A DNA stretch of 64,000 bases, taken from positions 248,001 through 312,000 of the forward strand of contig CAWKDG010000001.1 in NCBI GenBank assembly GCA_963848355.1, read 5' to 3'. The notes under the pieces are model-generated. The model saw only the letters and a program-made list of their open reading frames with translations, searched no databases and was not told the origin of the DNA. Shown here one piece after another: positions 9,144 to 18,600 of the stretch. This DNA is from CAWKDG01 sp963848355 (GTDB lineage Bacteria; Actinomycetota; Acidimicrobiia; Acidimicrobiales; UBA8190). A program made the position numbers and the translations under genes. Position 1 is the stretch's first letter. Each line of letters begins with the position of its first letter.

Positions 9144-10928
9144 GTGATCGGCGGACCGCCCGACGATCCCGCCGGTAACGGTACCGACCCGTCTCCGCTC
9201 GCCGGTACCAGCGGGAAGACAGGTCGGAACGGCGGACGCAGCGTGATCGGGTCGCGAAGCGAACGCAGGAAGGCGACCCGCACCCGGCGGCGCAAGCGGG
9301 TGGCGCTCGTCACTATCGGAAGCCTCCTCGGTCTCGTACTCCTGATCGTCGTCGCCGGAGTGGCCTTTCTCTGGTACGAGAACAATCGCATCCACCGCGT
9401 GGATGTGAAGCACCTATCGACAGTGCGGGCACAAGGCAAGCAGAAGGACGTCGAGAACATCCTCCTCATCGGCTCGACCACCCGCTGTGGTCTGAAAGAG
9501 CAGAACGTCGCCTTCGGGCTCTGCGACGAGGGAGTGACCGGCGTCAACAGCGACGTCGTCATGATTCTCCACCTCGATCCCGATCATCATCGGGCGTCGA
9601 TCCTCTCCATCCCTCGGGACACCTTCGTCCCGAATGCCCGTCCCGACGGGGTAAACAAGATCGATGCCGCCCTGGGCGCCCCCGAGGGCCCCGGCCAGCT
9701 CATTGCCGCCATCACCGACGACTTCGGTATCCCTATCCAGCACTACGTCCAGCTGAACTTCGACAGCTTCCAAGGAGTCGTCCAAGCGTTGGGCGGGGTC
9801 AAGATGTACTTTCCCATGCCCGTCTACGATCAGGAGTCCTCGCTCGACATCCCGACAACCGGCTGCCTGACACTCAACGGCTTCGAGGCTCTCGCCGTCG
9901 TGCGGGCTCGGCACCTCCAGTATCAGCCCCCCGCCGATCGCAACGTGCCTCGCTACGACTGGCCCTACGACCCGCAGAGCGACCTCAGCCGTATCCGGCG
10001 TGACCACGAGTTCCTCCGGGTTCTGGCTGCGACGGTAGCCAGGCGCGGCCTCGGCAATATAGTCACCGATCTCCAGCTGATCGACTCACTCTCGGGAGAT
10101 CTCGTCGTGGACAGCGGGTTCTCGGCGACGGCCATGGCCCACCTCATCCTCGATTTCCACGACGTGGATCCCTACTCGGTTCCGCAGTACACACTCCCCG
10201 TCGTGGTCGACGGACAGGGGTATGTCTACCAAGGCAACGGGTACGGGGATATCGTCTTCCCCGTTCAGCCCGAAGACCGCCAAGTGGTGGCCCGGTTCCT
10301 GGGGACAGCGCCGACCGATGATGCGTTAGGTCAGCCACTTCCGTTACCAAGTGGCATCACCGTCGCTGTCGAGAACGGCAGTGGCGTCTACGAACAGGGG
10401 TCGACGACAGCGACGGCATTGAGGGATCTCGGCTACCACGTGACGTCGGTGACCAATTCCACCCAATCGGCGGCCACCACGGAAGCAACCATTCTCTACT
10501 CGAAGCCCAGCGAACTGCCCGATGCCCTCCGAGTTCAGTCGGCGATGTCGGGGCTGGCGATCATCGGATATGACCCCGGGCTGGAGACGGAGAGCTCGGG
10601 GTCTGGCGAAGGTCTGGCCGCCTCGGGTTCCTCGACGAGGAGCACCATCGATGTGGGCTCGGTCCTGCCGTCCTCGGTGGGCGCCGATGTGGTCGTCGTG
10701 ACAGGGTCGAATTTCGCCGTGAACCCGCCGCTGAGCTCCTCGTCAGCGACGACGGCAGTCGTGACGTCCACGACCGGCGGACCGGAGGGGACCGGCTCGC
10801 CCACGACGACCTCCGTGCCGGGGCCGCTCACCGGTAACGCCAATCTCGCGGCCCCCTCGGGGTCGACAGAGGCTCTCGAGCCCTGGGATCCCCGTTCATG
10901 CACAGCAGCCGGCGGCGAAGGTCCCTGA
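9144..10928 (+). CDS. LytR-CpsA-Psr (LCP) family ligase with LytR C-terminal domain
   Basis: The gene starts with GTG at 9144, preceded by GGAGGG at 9132-9137, and encodes 594 residues. A cytosolic basic N-terminus of about 50 residues is followed by one membrane helix at about 53-77. The LCP domain shows ENILLIGSTTR, NSDVVMILHLDP, SILSIPRDTFV, VNKIDAALG and DLSRIRRDHEFLRVL. These include the Arg and Asp residues that bind the polyprenyl pyrophosphate. A LytR_C domain begins near ITVAVENGSGVYEQG, and a Ser/Thr-rich tail ends the protein. LCP enzymes move glycopolymers from lipid carriers to peptidoglycan. It follows the two-component pair and may be controlled by it. Confidence 0.88.
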   Translation: MIGGPPDDPAGNGTDPSPLAGTSGKTGRNGGRSVIGSRSERRKATRTRRRKRVALVTIGSLLGLVLLIVVAGVAFLWYENNRIHRVDVKHLSTVRAQGKQKDVENILLIGSTTRCGLKEQNVAFGLCDEGVTGVNSDVVMILHLDPDHHRASILSIPRDTFVPNARPDGVNKIDAALGAPEGPGQLIAAITDDFGIPIQHYVQLNFDSFQGVVQALGGVKMYFPMPVYDQESSLDIPTTGCLTLNGFEALAVVRARHLQYQPPADRNVPRYDWPYDPQSDLSRIRRDHEFLRVLAATVARRGLGNIVTDLQLIDSLSGDLVVDSGFSATAMAHLILDFHDVDPYSVPQYTLPVVVDGQGYVYQGNGYGDIVFPVQPEDRQVVARFLGTAPTDDALGQPLPLPSGITVAVENGSGVYEQGSTTATALRDLGYHVTSVTNSTQSAATTEATILYSKPSELPDALRVQSAMSGLAIIGYDPGLETESSGSGEGLAASGSSTRSTIDVGSVLPSSVGADVVVVTGSNFAVNPPLSSSSATTAVVTSTTGGPEGTGSPTTTSVPGPLTGNANLAAPSGSTEALEPWDPRSCTAAGGEGP

Positions 10929-11048
10929 ATCTGACGCCTCACTGATCAACAGGTCGCGAGCGCCGGCGCCCGTTAGAGTCTGCGGCGGCGGATCTGGAGG
11001 AGGGCGACGTCAGCTCCCTGCAGACCTGACTGTTGCGATCGGGGCGCA

Positions 11049-12572
11049 ATGAGAGTGACATCGTGGTTTGGGGAAGCGATGGGAAGGTTCGTCACCAAGG
11101 GCGCGGCTGTTGCGGCGTGTCTCCTTGCCGTCGTCTATGCCCTTGTGATCATGCACTTCGCCGTCAATGTTCCGGTGGCCGATGAATGGACCAGCGTCAT
11201 TCCCCTCGTCAACAGCGCCATTCACGGTCGCTTGACGTTCGGTGAGCTGTGGGTCCAGCATTTCAACGAGAGTCACCTCTTCATCCCGAATTCCATTTTT
11301 GCGGCCGTCGGAGTGCTTGGCAGTTTCAACACCCGCATTCTGATCGCGCTGAGCGTCATCTTCCAGGTGGCGAGCTTCGGAATTGTCCTGGGGCTCTTCA
11401 AGTCGTACCTCGGACGAACCCTGAGCGTGGTCCCGGTCGTCGTTGTGGGTCTCGGCTGGTTCGGGCTGGGCGCCATCGACAACGCGCTATGGGGATTCCA
11501 GCTCCAGCTCTATCTCACGCAGTTCTTCGTCATTCTCATGCTCTTCTTCTTGCTCGCCGGACTCAAGCGCCAACCGCGGGGGATCTGGTCATTCGCCGGC
11601 GCGTTCGTCTGTGCCATAGCCGCGTCGCTCTCGACCGTCCAGGGCCTGTTGGCGTGGCCATTGGGACTGCTCGTCCTGGTCTGGTCGGCATCCCGGCTCG
11701 CTCACTATCGTCGGTACCTGTTGTTTTGGTGTGGAACGGCGATCATTGCGATCGGCGTCTATTTCATCGGCTACAGCAGCGCGCTCGCTCGCTCGGGATG
11801 TTTTGCGACCTCCCAGAAGTGTTCGGTGTCGTACGGTCTGCACCACCTTGGATCGGTCTCCGTCTATGTCCTGGCCCTTCTCGGCAACATCATTCCCGCC
11901 TCGGACGGGCGTCTGATCGGGGGAGCGAACGTGTACGTGCCGGCCCATCAGGTGCTCGGTGCTGTCTTTCTGGCGGCGGCCGTTTTTGTGGCCATTCGCT
12001 CGTACCAGCAGCGGCGCTCGGGTCCGGCCAGCTGGGTGCCGATCACCTTGGCCGTCTTCGGACTGCTGTGGGATCTGTCGATCGCCTTTGGGCGTGTGGG
12101 TGAAGGGATTGGGACCGCTCTGGGGAGCCACTACGTCTCACCTCAGATCCTCCTGTTCACAGGCATTGTGATGAGCGCGTTCTCGGAACTTCACCGCTTG
12201 GGCGCGGCAGGTGATGTCGGAGCCGCGGAGCGTCGCGCCACCGTGGGGATACTGGCGGCTGTCGGCCTCCTCATCACCGGCATCGTGGTAGCCCTGTCGT
12301 CTCAGGTCGGCATCGACAACGGACGATACGACCGGGGCAATGACATTCTGGCGGCACGTGTACTGGTCAACCTCGATCGACTACCACGATCTGCCCGATC
12401 GTGCGCCATCGACGTCACGGTCGACGACGACCTGTTGTCTGTCCGGAAGGCTGGGGATGAGATTACGCAACCTCTGGCGTACCTACGATCAGACCATCTG
12501 AGTCTCTTCGTACCCAACCAGTATGACTACTACCGCCAGCTCGGACCTCCGGTGATCGCACGTTGCCAGTGA
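11049..12572 (+). CDS. Polytopic membrane protein, possibly GT-C glycosyltransferase-like
   Basis: This is a 507-residue protein with about ten to eleven hydrophobic segments. After the first helix, an extracytoplasmic loop reads NVPVADEWTSVIPLV and then WVQHFNESHLFIPNSIF. Acidic residues in the first loop (here the D-E of ADEW) are typical of lipid-linked GT-C glycosyltransferases. The overall pattern of many helices and a short C-terminal soluble part also fits. I do not recognise a named family, so the function is an inference. It follows the LCP gene by 120 bases and is convergent with the beta-helix gene at 12578, with only 5 bases between them. Confidence 0.6.
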   Translation: MRVTSWFGEAMGRFVTKGAAVAACLLAVVYALVIMHFAVNVPVADEWTSVIPLVNSAIHGRLTFGELWVQHFNESHLFIPNSIFAAVGVLGSFNTRILIALSVIFQVASFGIVLGLFKSYLGRTLSVVPVVVVGLGWFGLGAIDNALWGFQLQLYLTQFFVILMLFFLLAGLKRQPRGIWSFAGAFVCAIAASLSTVQGLLAWPLGLLVLVWSASRLAHYRRYLLFWCGTAIIAIGVYFIGYSSALARSGCFATSQKCSVSYGLHHLGSVSVYVLALLGNIIPASDGRLIGGANVYVPAHQVLGAVFLAAAVFVAIRSYQQRRSGPASWVPITLAVFGLLWDLSIAFGRVGEGIGTALGSHYVSPQILLFTGIVMSAFSELHRLGAAGDVGAAERRATVGILAAVGLLITGIVVALSSQVGIDNGRYDRGNDILAARVLVNLDRLPRSARSCAIDVTVDDDLLSVRKAGDEITQPLAYLRSDHLSLFVPNQYDYYRQLGPPVIARCQ

Positions 12573-12577
12573 CACGT

Positions 12578-14461
12578 TCAGCCGGCGGCGACGGTCAACG
12601 TGAATGCCTGACGTACGACGTGCCTCGCCCTGCCCTTGCCGAAGGTGGCCTTGATGGTGACACGGAAGACACCTGACCGTACCGGTGTCCCGGAGATGAC
12701 GGCGGTCCCGTTGCCGTTGTCGACAAAAGTAAGGTCTTCCGGCAGCGTGCCCTTCGACGCGAGCGAAGGTATCGGCGTGCCCGTCGTCGTCACCGTGAAC
12801 GCGAATGGCGTACCGACGGTGGCGGCCGCGGCATGCACGCTGGTGATGGCCTGGGCGGGCGGGACCACGCTGAAGCTCTGCTGGACCTGAGCCGCCTGGC
12901 TGAAGCTGCTGTTGCCGGCCTGGTTGGCGTCGACCACGCACGTTCCCTCGCCGATGAAGCTGACGGTGGAGCCGACGACGGAGCAGACCGAGGACGCCCG
13001 TGCGTCGACGGAGAATGTGACCGGGTTTCCGGACGCCCCGCCGGTGGCCGACACGGAGTAGCTCGGCCCGCCGATGACCGCAGGGGAGGGTGGCGTCGAG
13101 GTGAAGACAATGGTCTGGCGGGTCAGGACCAGCTCGACGGCACCGATGTCGCAGGGAGTGTTCCGGCTCGCCCCCCGCTGGTCGGGGCTCGAACACAACG
13201 AGCCGTCGCTCACCGCACCGATGGCGGCGCTCCCTGACTCGAGGGCCACCGAGAGGGTCGGCCCACCGTTGTCCTGAAGGCCACCCGGATCGAGATCGGC
13301 AGGCGTGTCGGAATAGTCGGTACTGGCACTGAAGCCACAGGTGCCGTCGTCATCCAGGTTGTAACCGGCGTCGGTGAGAGTCCCGGAGCACTCGCCCCCG
13401 GACGTGCTGTCGGCGACGATGGTGGCGGCAACCGTCAGCGTCCCGTCGTTGAAGACGGCCCCGCCGGTGGCGGCGCTGTTGGTCGACAATGTGCTGTTGG
13501 CCATGTCCAGCTGCCAGCCGTTGGCGATACCACCGCCGTCGGCGTTGGTGGAGTTCTCCGCCAATGTGGTATCGGCCACGGTCAACGTACCGCCGTTCAG
13601 GATGCCGCCTCCGCCGTCGCCATAGACCACGCCCTCGCCGATGGTGGCTCTGTTGCCCGACAGGGTGCTCGCCGTGAGGTGCAAGGTCCCGCCGACGTAG
13701 ATGCCGCCGCCTCCTCCGCCGCCACCGATGGCGAACGTCGTGTTGTCCGAGAAGGTACTGGTGGTGACGGTGGCCGTCCCGTAGGCATAGAGGGCTCCCC
13801 CGTAGGCGTACTCGGGGAACTCCACACCCAAGGCGGTGGCGCTGTTGCCCGACAGTGTGGTGTCGGCGATGTTCAGCGAAGCGCCCGGGCCGCTGTAGAT
13901 CCCGCCCCCGTAGTAGCCGGCGCTGTTGCCGGACACGGTGCTGTCGGTCACCTGCAACGAGCCACTGTTGGAGATGCCGCCCCCACCGGTGGTGGCGTTG
14001 TTGTCGGCGAGGATGCAGTCGGTGAGGGTGAGCGTGCCGTCGTTGTCGATGCCCCCGCCGTAAGGGGAGACCCCGTTGGCAACGGTGAGGCCCGATATGG
14101 CGGCCGTGGCACCGGCGGCGATGCGGAAGACCTCGACGGCCGCGTTTCCGCTGACGGTCAGGGCGCTCGCCCCTGGCCCGTCGATGGTCAGGGTACGGGT
14201 GATGTCGATGGTGCTGGACAGGGTGATGGTGGAGCAGGTGGGGGAGAGCGCAATGGTGACGGTGGCGCCCGAGGCCGCATCCCGCACCGCCTGTCGAAGG
14301 GAACCGGGACCAGAGTCATGACAATTGATGACGGTCCGGCCGGGGGCATTGGTGGCGCCCGCAGGGGTGGCCAGGACCAAGGTGGCCAATCCGACAACGA
14401 GGGCGGCGCCGAGCAGGCGGGCCGTCAGTGTCGAGGCGTCCTCGTCGGTTCGCAACCCCAT
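12578..14461 (-). CDS. Secreted right-handed beta-helix protein with C-terminal Ig-like domain
   Basis: I use the ATG at 14461, which follows a G-rich GAGGGGGG; an ATG at 14488 is also possible. The protein has a signal peptide-like helix LLGAALVVGLATLVLATPAGA. Residues about 40-430 are repeated Gly/Asn/Thr-rich turns such as GGGIDNDGTLTLTDC and GGGISNSGSLQVTDSTVSGN, typical of right-handed parallel beta-helix surface proteins. A segment with CSSPDQRGASRNTPCDIGAVE matches the end of the choice-of-anchor Q type module. Two Ig-like domains follow, the last resembling the putative-Ig (He_PIG) type. The likely role is an adhesin or a surface polysaccharide-binding or -degrading protein. No catalytic residues can be assigned. 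Confidence 0.75.
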   Translation of the reverse strand: MGLRTDEDASTLTARLLGAALVVGLATLVLATPAGATNAPGRTVINCHDSGPGSLRQAVRDAASGATVTIALSPTCSTITLSSTIDITRTLTIDGPGASALTVSGNAAVEVFRIAAGATAAISGLTVANGVSPYGGGIDNDGTLTLTDCILADNNATTGGGGISNSGSLQVTDSTVSGNSAGYYGGGIYSGPGASLNIADTTLSGNSATALGVEFPEYAYGGALYAYGTATVTTSTFSDNTTFAIGGGGGGGGIYVGGTLHLTASTLSGNRATIGEGVVYGDGGGGILNGGTLTVADTTLAENSTNADGGGIANGWQLDMANSTLSTNSAATGGAVFNDGTLTVAATIVADSTSGGECSGTLTDAGYNLDDDGTCGFSASTDYSDTPADLDPGGLQDNGGPTLSVALESGSAAIGAVSDGSLCSSPDQRGASRNTPCDIGAVELVLTRQTIVFTSTPPSPAVIGGPSYSVSATGGASGNPVTFSVDARASSVCSVVGSTVSFIGEGTCVVDANQAGNSSFSQAAQVQQSFSVVPPAQAITSVHAAAATVGTPFAFTVTTTGTPIPSLASKGTLPEDLTFVDNGNGTAVISGTPVRSGVFRVTIKATFGKGRARHVVRQAFTLTVAAG

Positions 14462-14592
14462 ACCCCCCCTCAGACCGAACGATCCCATGTTAGAAGGCGT
14501 TGGGCCCCCGTCCACATCCGTCACCAATGGAGGCGTCCGAAACGGACTTGGTACGATTGGGCCCGCCAATTGGAAGAAGGCGAGCGACTCCG

Positions 14593-17184
14593 ATGCCCAG
14601 TCCCCAGCGAGAGCGTGACCGACGTGCGTGTCGTCGCTGGGTGCGTACGGTGGCCGTCGTCACCTGCACGTCGCTGGGGAGCATCGGCCTTGTCGGGGCT
14701 GGGCCGATGTCGACTGCAGGCGCTTCGTCGCTCTTCGTCAGCGACCCCGCCTCGTTCGTGAATACATTTATCGGTACCGCCGACGGCGGCAATACCTTTC
14801 CGGGGGCGGATGTGCCCTTCGGCATGGTCCAGTGGAGTCCGGACACCGCCAACCGACCCGATGCCGGCGGCTACGCCTACAACAGCTCGTCGATCATCGG
14901 TTACAGCCTGACCCACCTCTCCGGAGCAGGGTGCCCGGCCGAAGGTGACGTCCCCGTCCTTCCCACTGTCGGGGCTGTTGGAAGCGATCCGGCCGACGCC
15001 ACCGAGCCGCTCGTTCACCGCAACGAAGTGGCCACCCCCGGCTACTACCAACTCGACGCCGGTGGTGTGAATACCCAACTCACGACCACGACGCGGTCAG
15101 GTATGGCTACCTTCACGTTCCCCTCCACCGCCACGACCGGCAACCTGTTGTTCAAGCTGTCCGACAGTGAGACGAACGTCAAAGCCAGCCAGTTCAGCAT
15201 CGTCAACGACAAGGAGGTGGACGGATCGGTGACGACGGGTAACTTCTGCGGTGCCTCGAACGCCTACACGCTCCACTTCGACATGGTCTTCAACCACCCG
15301 TTTGCGTCGTCGGGTGCGTGGACCGCCGGCGGGAGCGGCGACTACGTCAGTTTCGACACCGCCTCGTACCCGGCGGTGGAAGCGAAAGTCGGAATCTCCT
15401 ATGTGAGCACTTCCGATGCCGTTCTCAACCGGAGCACCGAGGACCCCGGTTGGAATTTCCACTCGGTGGAGGAGGCGGCAGAGGCGTCGTGGCAGACCAT
15501 GCTCGGCAAGGTCCAGGTGGGGGGCGGTGCCGCCGGCGAGAAGGCGGTCTTCTATACGGCTCTCTACCACTGTCTCCTCGCACCCAACGTGTTCAGCGAC
15601 GTGAACGGCGAATACATGGGCTCCGATGGGCAGATCCAACATGTGTCGGGTCCTCAGAAGGCTCAGTACGCCAACTATTCCGGCTGGGACATCTACCGGG
15701 GCGAGGTTCAGCTCGAGGCTCTTCTCGCGCCCCAGAGGGCGAGCGACATCGTCACCTCCATGCTCAACGACTACGCCCAGACCGGACAGTTGCCCAAGTG
15801 GACCGAGAACAACGGAGAGGCCTACCTCATGGTGGGCGATCCGGCCGACAGCATCATCGCCGACGCCTACGCATTCGGAGCCACCCGCTTCGATACGGCC
15901 AAAGCGTTGAAGGACATGACGACCGAGGCCACCGTGCCCAACAGCATCAGACCCGGTCTGAGTATCTACGAGTCGGACGGGTACCTGCCGATCGACGGCA
16001 CCTACGGATGCTGCAACTTCTACGGTCCGGTGTCGACCCAGGAAGAGTACGACACCGCCGACAACTCCATCGCCCAGTTCGCCGCCGCGCTGGGCGACAG
16101 CCAGGTCGCGCAGACCTTTGCCACGCGGGCTCAGAATTGGCAGAACGTGTTCAACCCGGGATCCGGTTTCGTCGAGCCTAAGGAGAGCTCGGGCCAATTC
16201 CAGCCCGGGTTCCGCCCGACCTCGCAGACGGGCTTCGTCGAGGCCGACTCCTATGTCTACACGACCATGATCCCGTTCGACGTCGAGGGCGTCATTGCCG
16301 CTGACGGTGGCGATGCGGCGTGGATCGACTATCTGAACGGCTTGACCTCGAGTGTCACGGCGGGCGGTCCCACGCAGATCCAGATGAGCGACGAGCCCTC
16401 GTTCGACATCCCCTGGGAATATGACTACGCCGGCGCTCCGGCCCAAACCGAGCAGGTGGTGCGCCAGATCCAGGACCGCCTCTACGGCGACAGCCCGAAC
16501 GGGTTGGCCGGCAACGACGACCTCGGTGCCATGAGCTCGTGGTACGTGTGGTCGGCCCTGGGCGGCTATCCCGAGGACCCGGGCTCGGCCGAGCTGGCCC
16601 TCGGCAGCCCGCTGTTCGCCGCCATCGCCATTCATCTGGCCGACGGCAACGTCATTTCCGAGACCGCCCCGGCCGCTGGCGCTGATGCTCCCTACGTCGA
16701 GAGCCTGACCCTGAACGGGGCGGCGTGGCCGGCCACCTATGTGCCCGCCGGCATCTTCGTCAACGGTGCCTCCCTCGACTGGACCCTCGGCGTGGCGCCG
16801 GGTGCGTGGGGCGTGGGCGTCGGTGACGCGCCACCGTCAGACACCCAGGGTCTGCTGCCGGCGCTCGGATACCTGGGCGGCCCCACCGACGGTACCGTCG
16901 ACGTGAGTCCCGGTGGATCCGCCGAACTCACCCTCGGCGTGCAGAGCATGTCAGCCGGCGATCAACAGATCGGTTGGGCAGCGTCCAGTCCCACCGGATC
17001 GGGCATCGCCGTGGAACCGCCGTCGGGGACCGTCTCGGTGCCGGGCGGAGCCAGGAACACCCAGTCGGTCGAGATCCAGGTCCCCTCGGCCACCCCCGAT
17101 GGTCAGTACCTGGTGACCGTCGCCCTCCGCACCGCGGCCGGTACCACCCTCCCGGACGTTGTCGCCGCAGTCGACGTCACCTGA
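14593..17184 (+). CDS. Secreted GH92 family alpha-mannosidase
   Basis: I chose the ATG at 14593, giving 863 residues, because a basic start and hydrophobic segment (VAVVTCTSLGSIGLVGAG) follow it as an export signal. The GH92 signature is clear: VNTFIGTADGGNTFPGADVP, FGMVQWSPDT, IIGYSLTHLSGAGCP and GDVPVLPT. GNDDLGAMSSWYVWSALGGY supplies the paired Asp residues (about 642-643) expected for the general base. The usual EGNAWQY general-acid motif is replaced by EADSYVY at about residue 550, keeping the Glu. GH92 enzymes are calcium-dependent exo-alpha-mannosidases acting on mannans or N-glycans. About 110 extra residues at the C-terminus form an Ig-like beta domain. It is divergent from the beta-helix gene. 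Confidence 0.88.
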   Translation: MPSPQRERDRRACRRWVRTVAVVTCTSLGSIGLVGAGPMSTAGASSLFVSDPASFVNTFIGTADGGNTFPGADVPFGMVQWSPDTANRPDAGGYAYNSSSIIGYSLTHLSGAGCPAEGDVPVLPTVGAVGSDPADATEPLVHRNEVATPGYYQLDAGGVNTQLTTTTRSGMATFTFPSTATTGNLLFKLSDSETNVKASQFSIVNDKEVDGSVTTGNFCGASNAYTLHFDMVFNHPFASSGAWTAGGSGDYVSFDTASYPAVEAKVGISYVSTSDAVLNRSTEDPGWNFHSVEEAAEASWQTMLGKVQVGGGAAGEKAVFYTALYHCLLAPNVFSDVNGEYMGSDGQIQHVSGPQKAQYANYSGWDIYRGEVQLEALLAPQRASDIVTSMLNDYAQTGQLPKWTENNGEAYLMVGDPADSIIADAYAFGATRFDTAKALKDMTTEATVPNSIRPGLSIYESDGYLPIDGTYGCCNFYGPVSTQEEYDTADNSIAQFAAALGDSQVAQTFATRAQNWQNVFNPGSGFVEPKESSGQFQPGFRPTSQTGFVEADSYVYTTMIPFDVEGVIAADGGDAAWIDYLNGLTSSVTAGGPTQIQMSDEPSFDIPWEYDYAGAPAQTEQVVRQIQDRLYGDSPNGLAGNDDLGAMSSWYVWSALGGYPEDPGSAELALGSPLFAAIAIHLADGNVISETAPAAGADAPYVESLTLNGAAWPATYVPAGIFVNGASLDWTLGVAPGAWGVGVGDAPPSDTQGLLPALGYLGGPTDGTVDVSPGGSAELTLGVQSMSAGDQQIGWAASSPTGSGIAVEPPSGTVSVPGGARNTQSVEIQVPSATPDGQYLVTVALRTAAGTTLPDVVAAVDVT

Positions 17185-17244
17185 CGCCTGCGGCCGCTGC
17201 CCCCACCGTCGAGACGGGAGCTGCGCTCGGTAGCACCGCCATCG

Positions 17245-17889
17245 TCACCAGGTGCCGGTGGAGGGCGTGCTCAGAGGAAGGGAGGCGAGCCCAGCGGCTG
17301 TCCCGCACGCGCCGGTGATGGCCGCGGCAGCCCAATTCGCCGCCGGTCCGGACAGGCTGGCGTTGGGAGCGGGCGGGGGAGCGGCGAACGATCCCGTCAC
17401 CTTGCCACCGGTGATGGCGATGGTGGAGGGGGCGCCCAGGGTGCCGACGACGGAGAAGGGCGGCGGTTGCTTCCAGATGCTCGGTGCGCCCGGGGGCGCT
17501 GCCCACGTCAGCTTGAACTTCGACGCGGGAACAGGAGCAAGGGGAGCTCCGCTGAAGAAGGTGGTGCAGTTGTTGGCCCCGCCGGGAGCGGGGACGACGA
17601 ATTTGAGCGCTCCCTTGATCTTCCCGATCTCCGGTGTGCCGGCGGAGGTGGCGCAACCACCAGCGGTGCTGCCGAGAGTGGCGGTGACGGTGACGAGCTC
17701 AGACGTGGCGACACCACCGGTCCTCAAGTGCGGGGTGAAGGTGACCTTGCCGTGCCACGCGGTGCAGGTCACGCTTCCGGGGAGGACGACCGGGTTGATC
17801 CGCGCGGCCTGCACGACGCCGGGAGAGACCACGATCACGAGGAGCGGCAATGCGGCCACAGCAGGGATGAGAAGCAGTTTGCGTACCAT
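17245..17889 (-). CDS. Hypothetical exported protein
   Basis: This 214-residue protein starts with a clear signal peptide, MVRKLLLIPAVAALPLLVIV followed by a VQA-A cleavage-like site near residue 28. The mature part is rich in Ala, Pro, Gly and Thr and contains four cysteines, possibly two disulfides. It resembles small exported actinobacterial proteins of unknown function, but I do not recognise a named family. It is convergent with the mannosidase gene across 60 bases. There is no clear operon partner. Confidence 0.65.
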   Translation of the reverse strand: MVRKLLLIPAVAALPLLVIVVSPGVVQAARINPVVLPGSVTCTAWHGKVTFTPHLRTGGVATSELVTVTATLGSTAGGCATSAGTPEIGKIKGALKFVVPAPGGANNCTTFFSGAPLAPVPASKFKLTWAAPPGAPSIWKQPPPFSVVGTLGAPSTIAITGGKVTGSFAAPPPAPNASLSGPAANWAAAAITGACGTAAGLASLPLSTPSTGTW

Positions 17890-18048
17890 TCGAGCCCCCG
17901 TTTCGCCTCCGCCTCCTGTGACACCAGGAGGATTGCTGCCTCAGTATTTCCCACCTCGACTGGACCGACAAGTGACATGCACAAGGCCGAGTCACCTGAC
18001 CCCGGATCGGCCCCGTCTGGCCCTCCGACCAGGGGAAGTGCCGCAGCC

Positions 18049-18462
18049 TCAGGCGGTGGTGGCAAGCTCGCTCGAGCAGTACCGGCACTTCGTCGCCGCC
18101 ACGGGGAGGCCGTCCGACAGGCAGGCCGGACAGACCTTGGTCGGTTCGGGATCGCCGAAGACAGTCGAACCCCGCGTCTTCATGTACGTCCTGTAGGGCA
18201 CCACGAGAGCGACGTAGATCACGCCCATGAAGATCAGGAAGTAGAGGATGGCTGAGACGAAGGCTCCCACGTCGATCGTCTGACCGTTGAGAGTCCAGCC
18301 GAGCCCGCTCGAGCTGTTTCCCCCGGCGGCATTGACGAGTGGCGTGATGATGCTGTCGGTGAACGCCTTGATCAAGGTGCTGAAGGCCAGGGCCACGACC
18401 AGGCCGACGGCGATCACGATGAGGTCACCCTGCATCAGGAAGTTCTTGAACCCCTTGAACAT
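18049..18462 (-). CDS. mscL: Large-conductance mechanosensitive channel MscL with C-terminal zinc ribbon
   Basis: The ATG at 18462 is preceded by a strong AAGGAGG, giving 137 residues. The N-terminus MFKGFKNFLMQGDLIVIAVG matches the N-terminal amphipathic helix and start of TM1 of MscL. A second helix lies at about 66-88, followed by PYRTYMKTRG. MscL opens under membrane tension to release solutes during hypo-osmotic shock. The usual charged C-terminal helix bundle is replaced by a zinc-ribbon-like end with Cys111, Cys114, Cys126 and Cys129 in the pattern CPAC...CRYC. The gene stands alone, with 138 bases between it and the pilin-like genes. Confidence 0.88.
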   Translation of the reverse strand: MFKGFKNFLMQGDLIVIAVGLVVALAFSTLIKAFTDSIITPLVNAAGGNSSSGLGWTLNGQTIDVGAFVSAILYFLIFMGVIYVALVVPYRTYMKTRGSTVFGDPEPTKVCPACLSDGLPVAATKCRYCSSELATTA

Positions 18463-18600
18463 CGTCGATCCTCCTTCAGTCGGCGTCGCTCTCAGAGTCA
18501 CTGAGAGACGCGCACACACGCCAGGTTGGGATCACCATACCTACCGGCGGCCGACGGGGCTCGTCGACGCGTTTGTGCCGCCGACGCGTCGCACGGTAGA

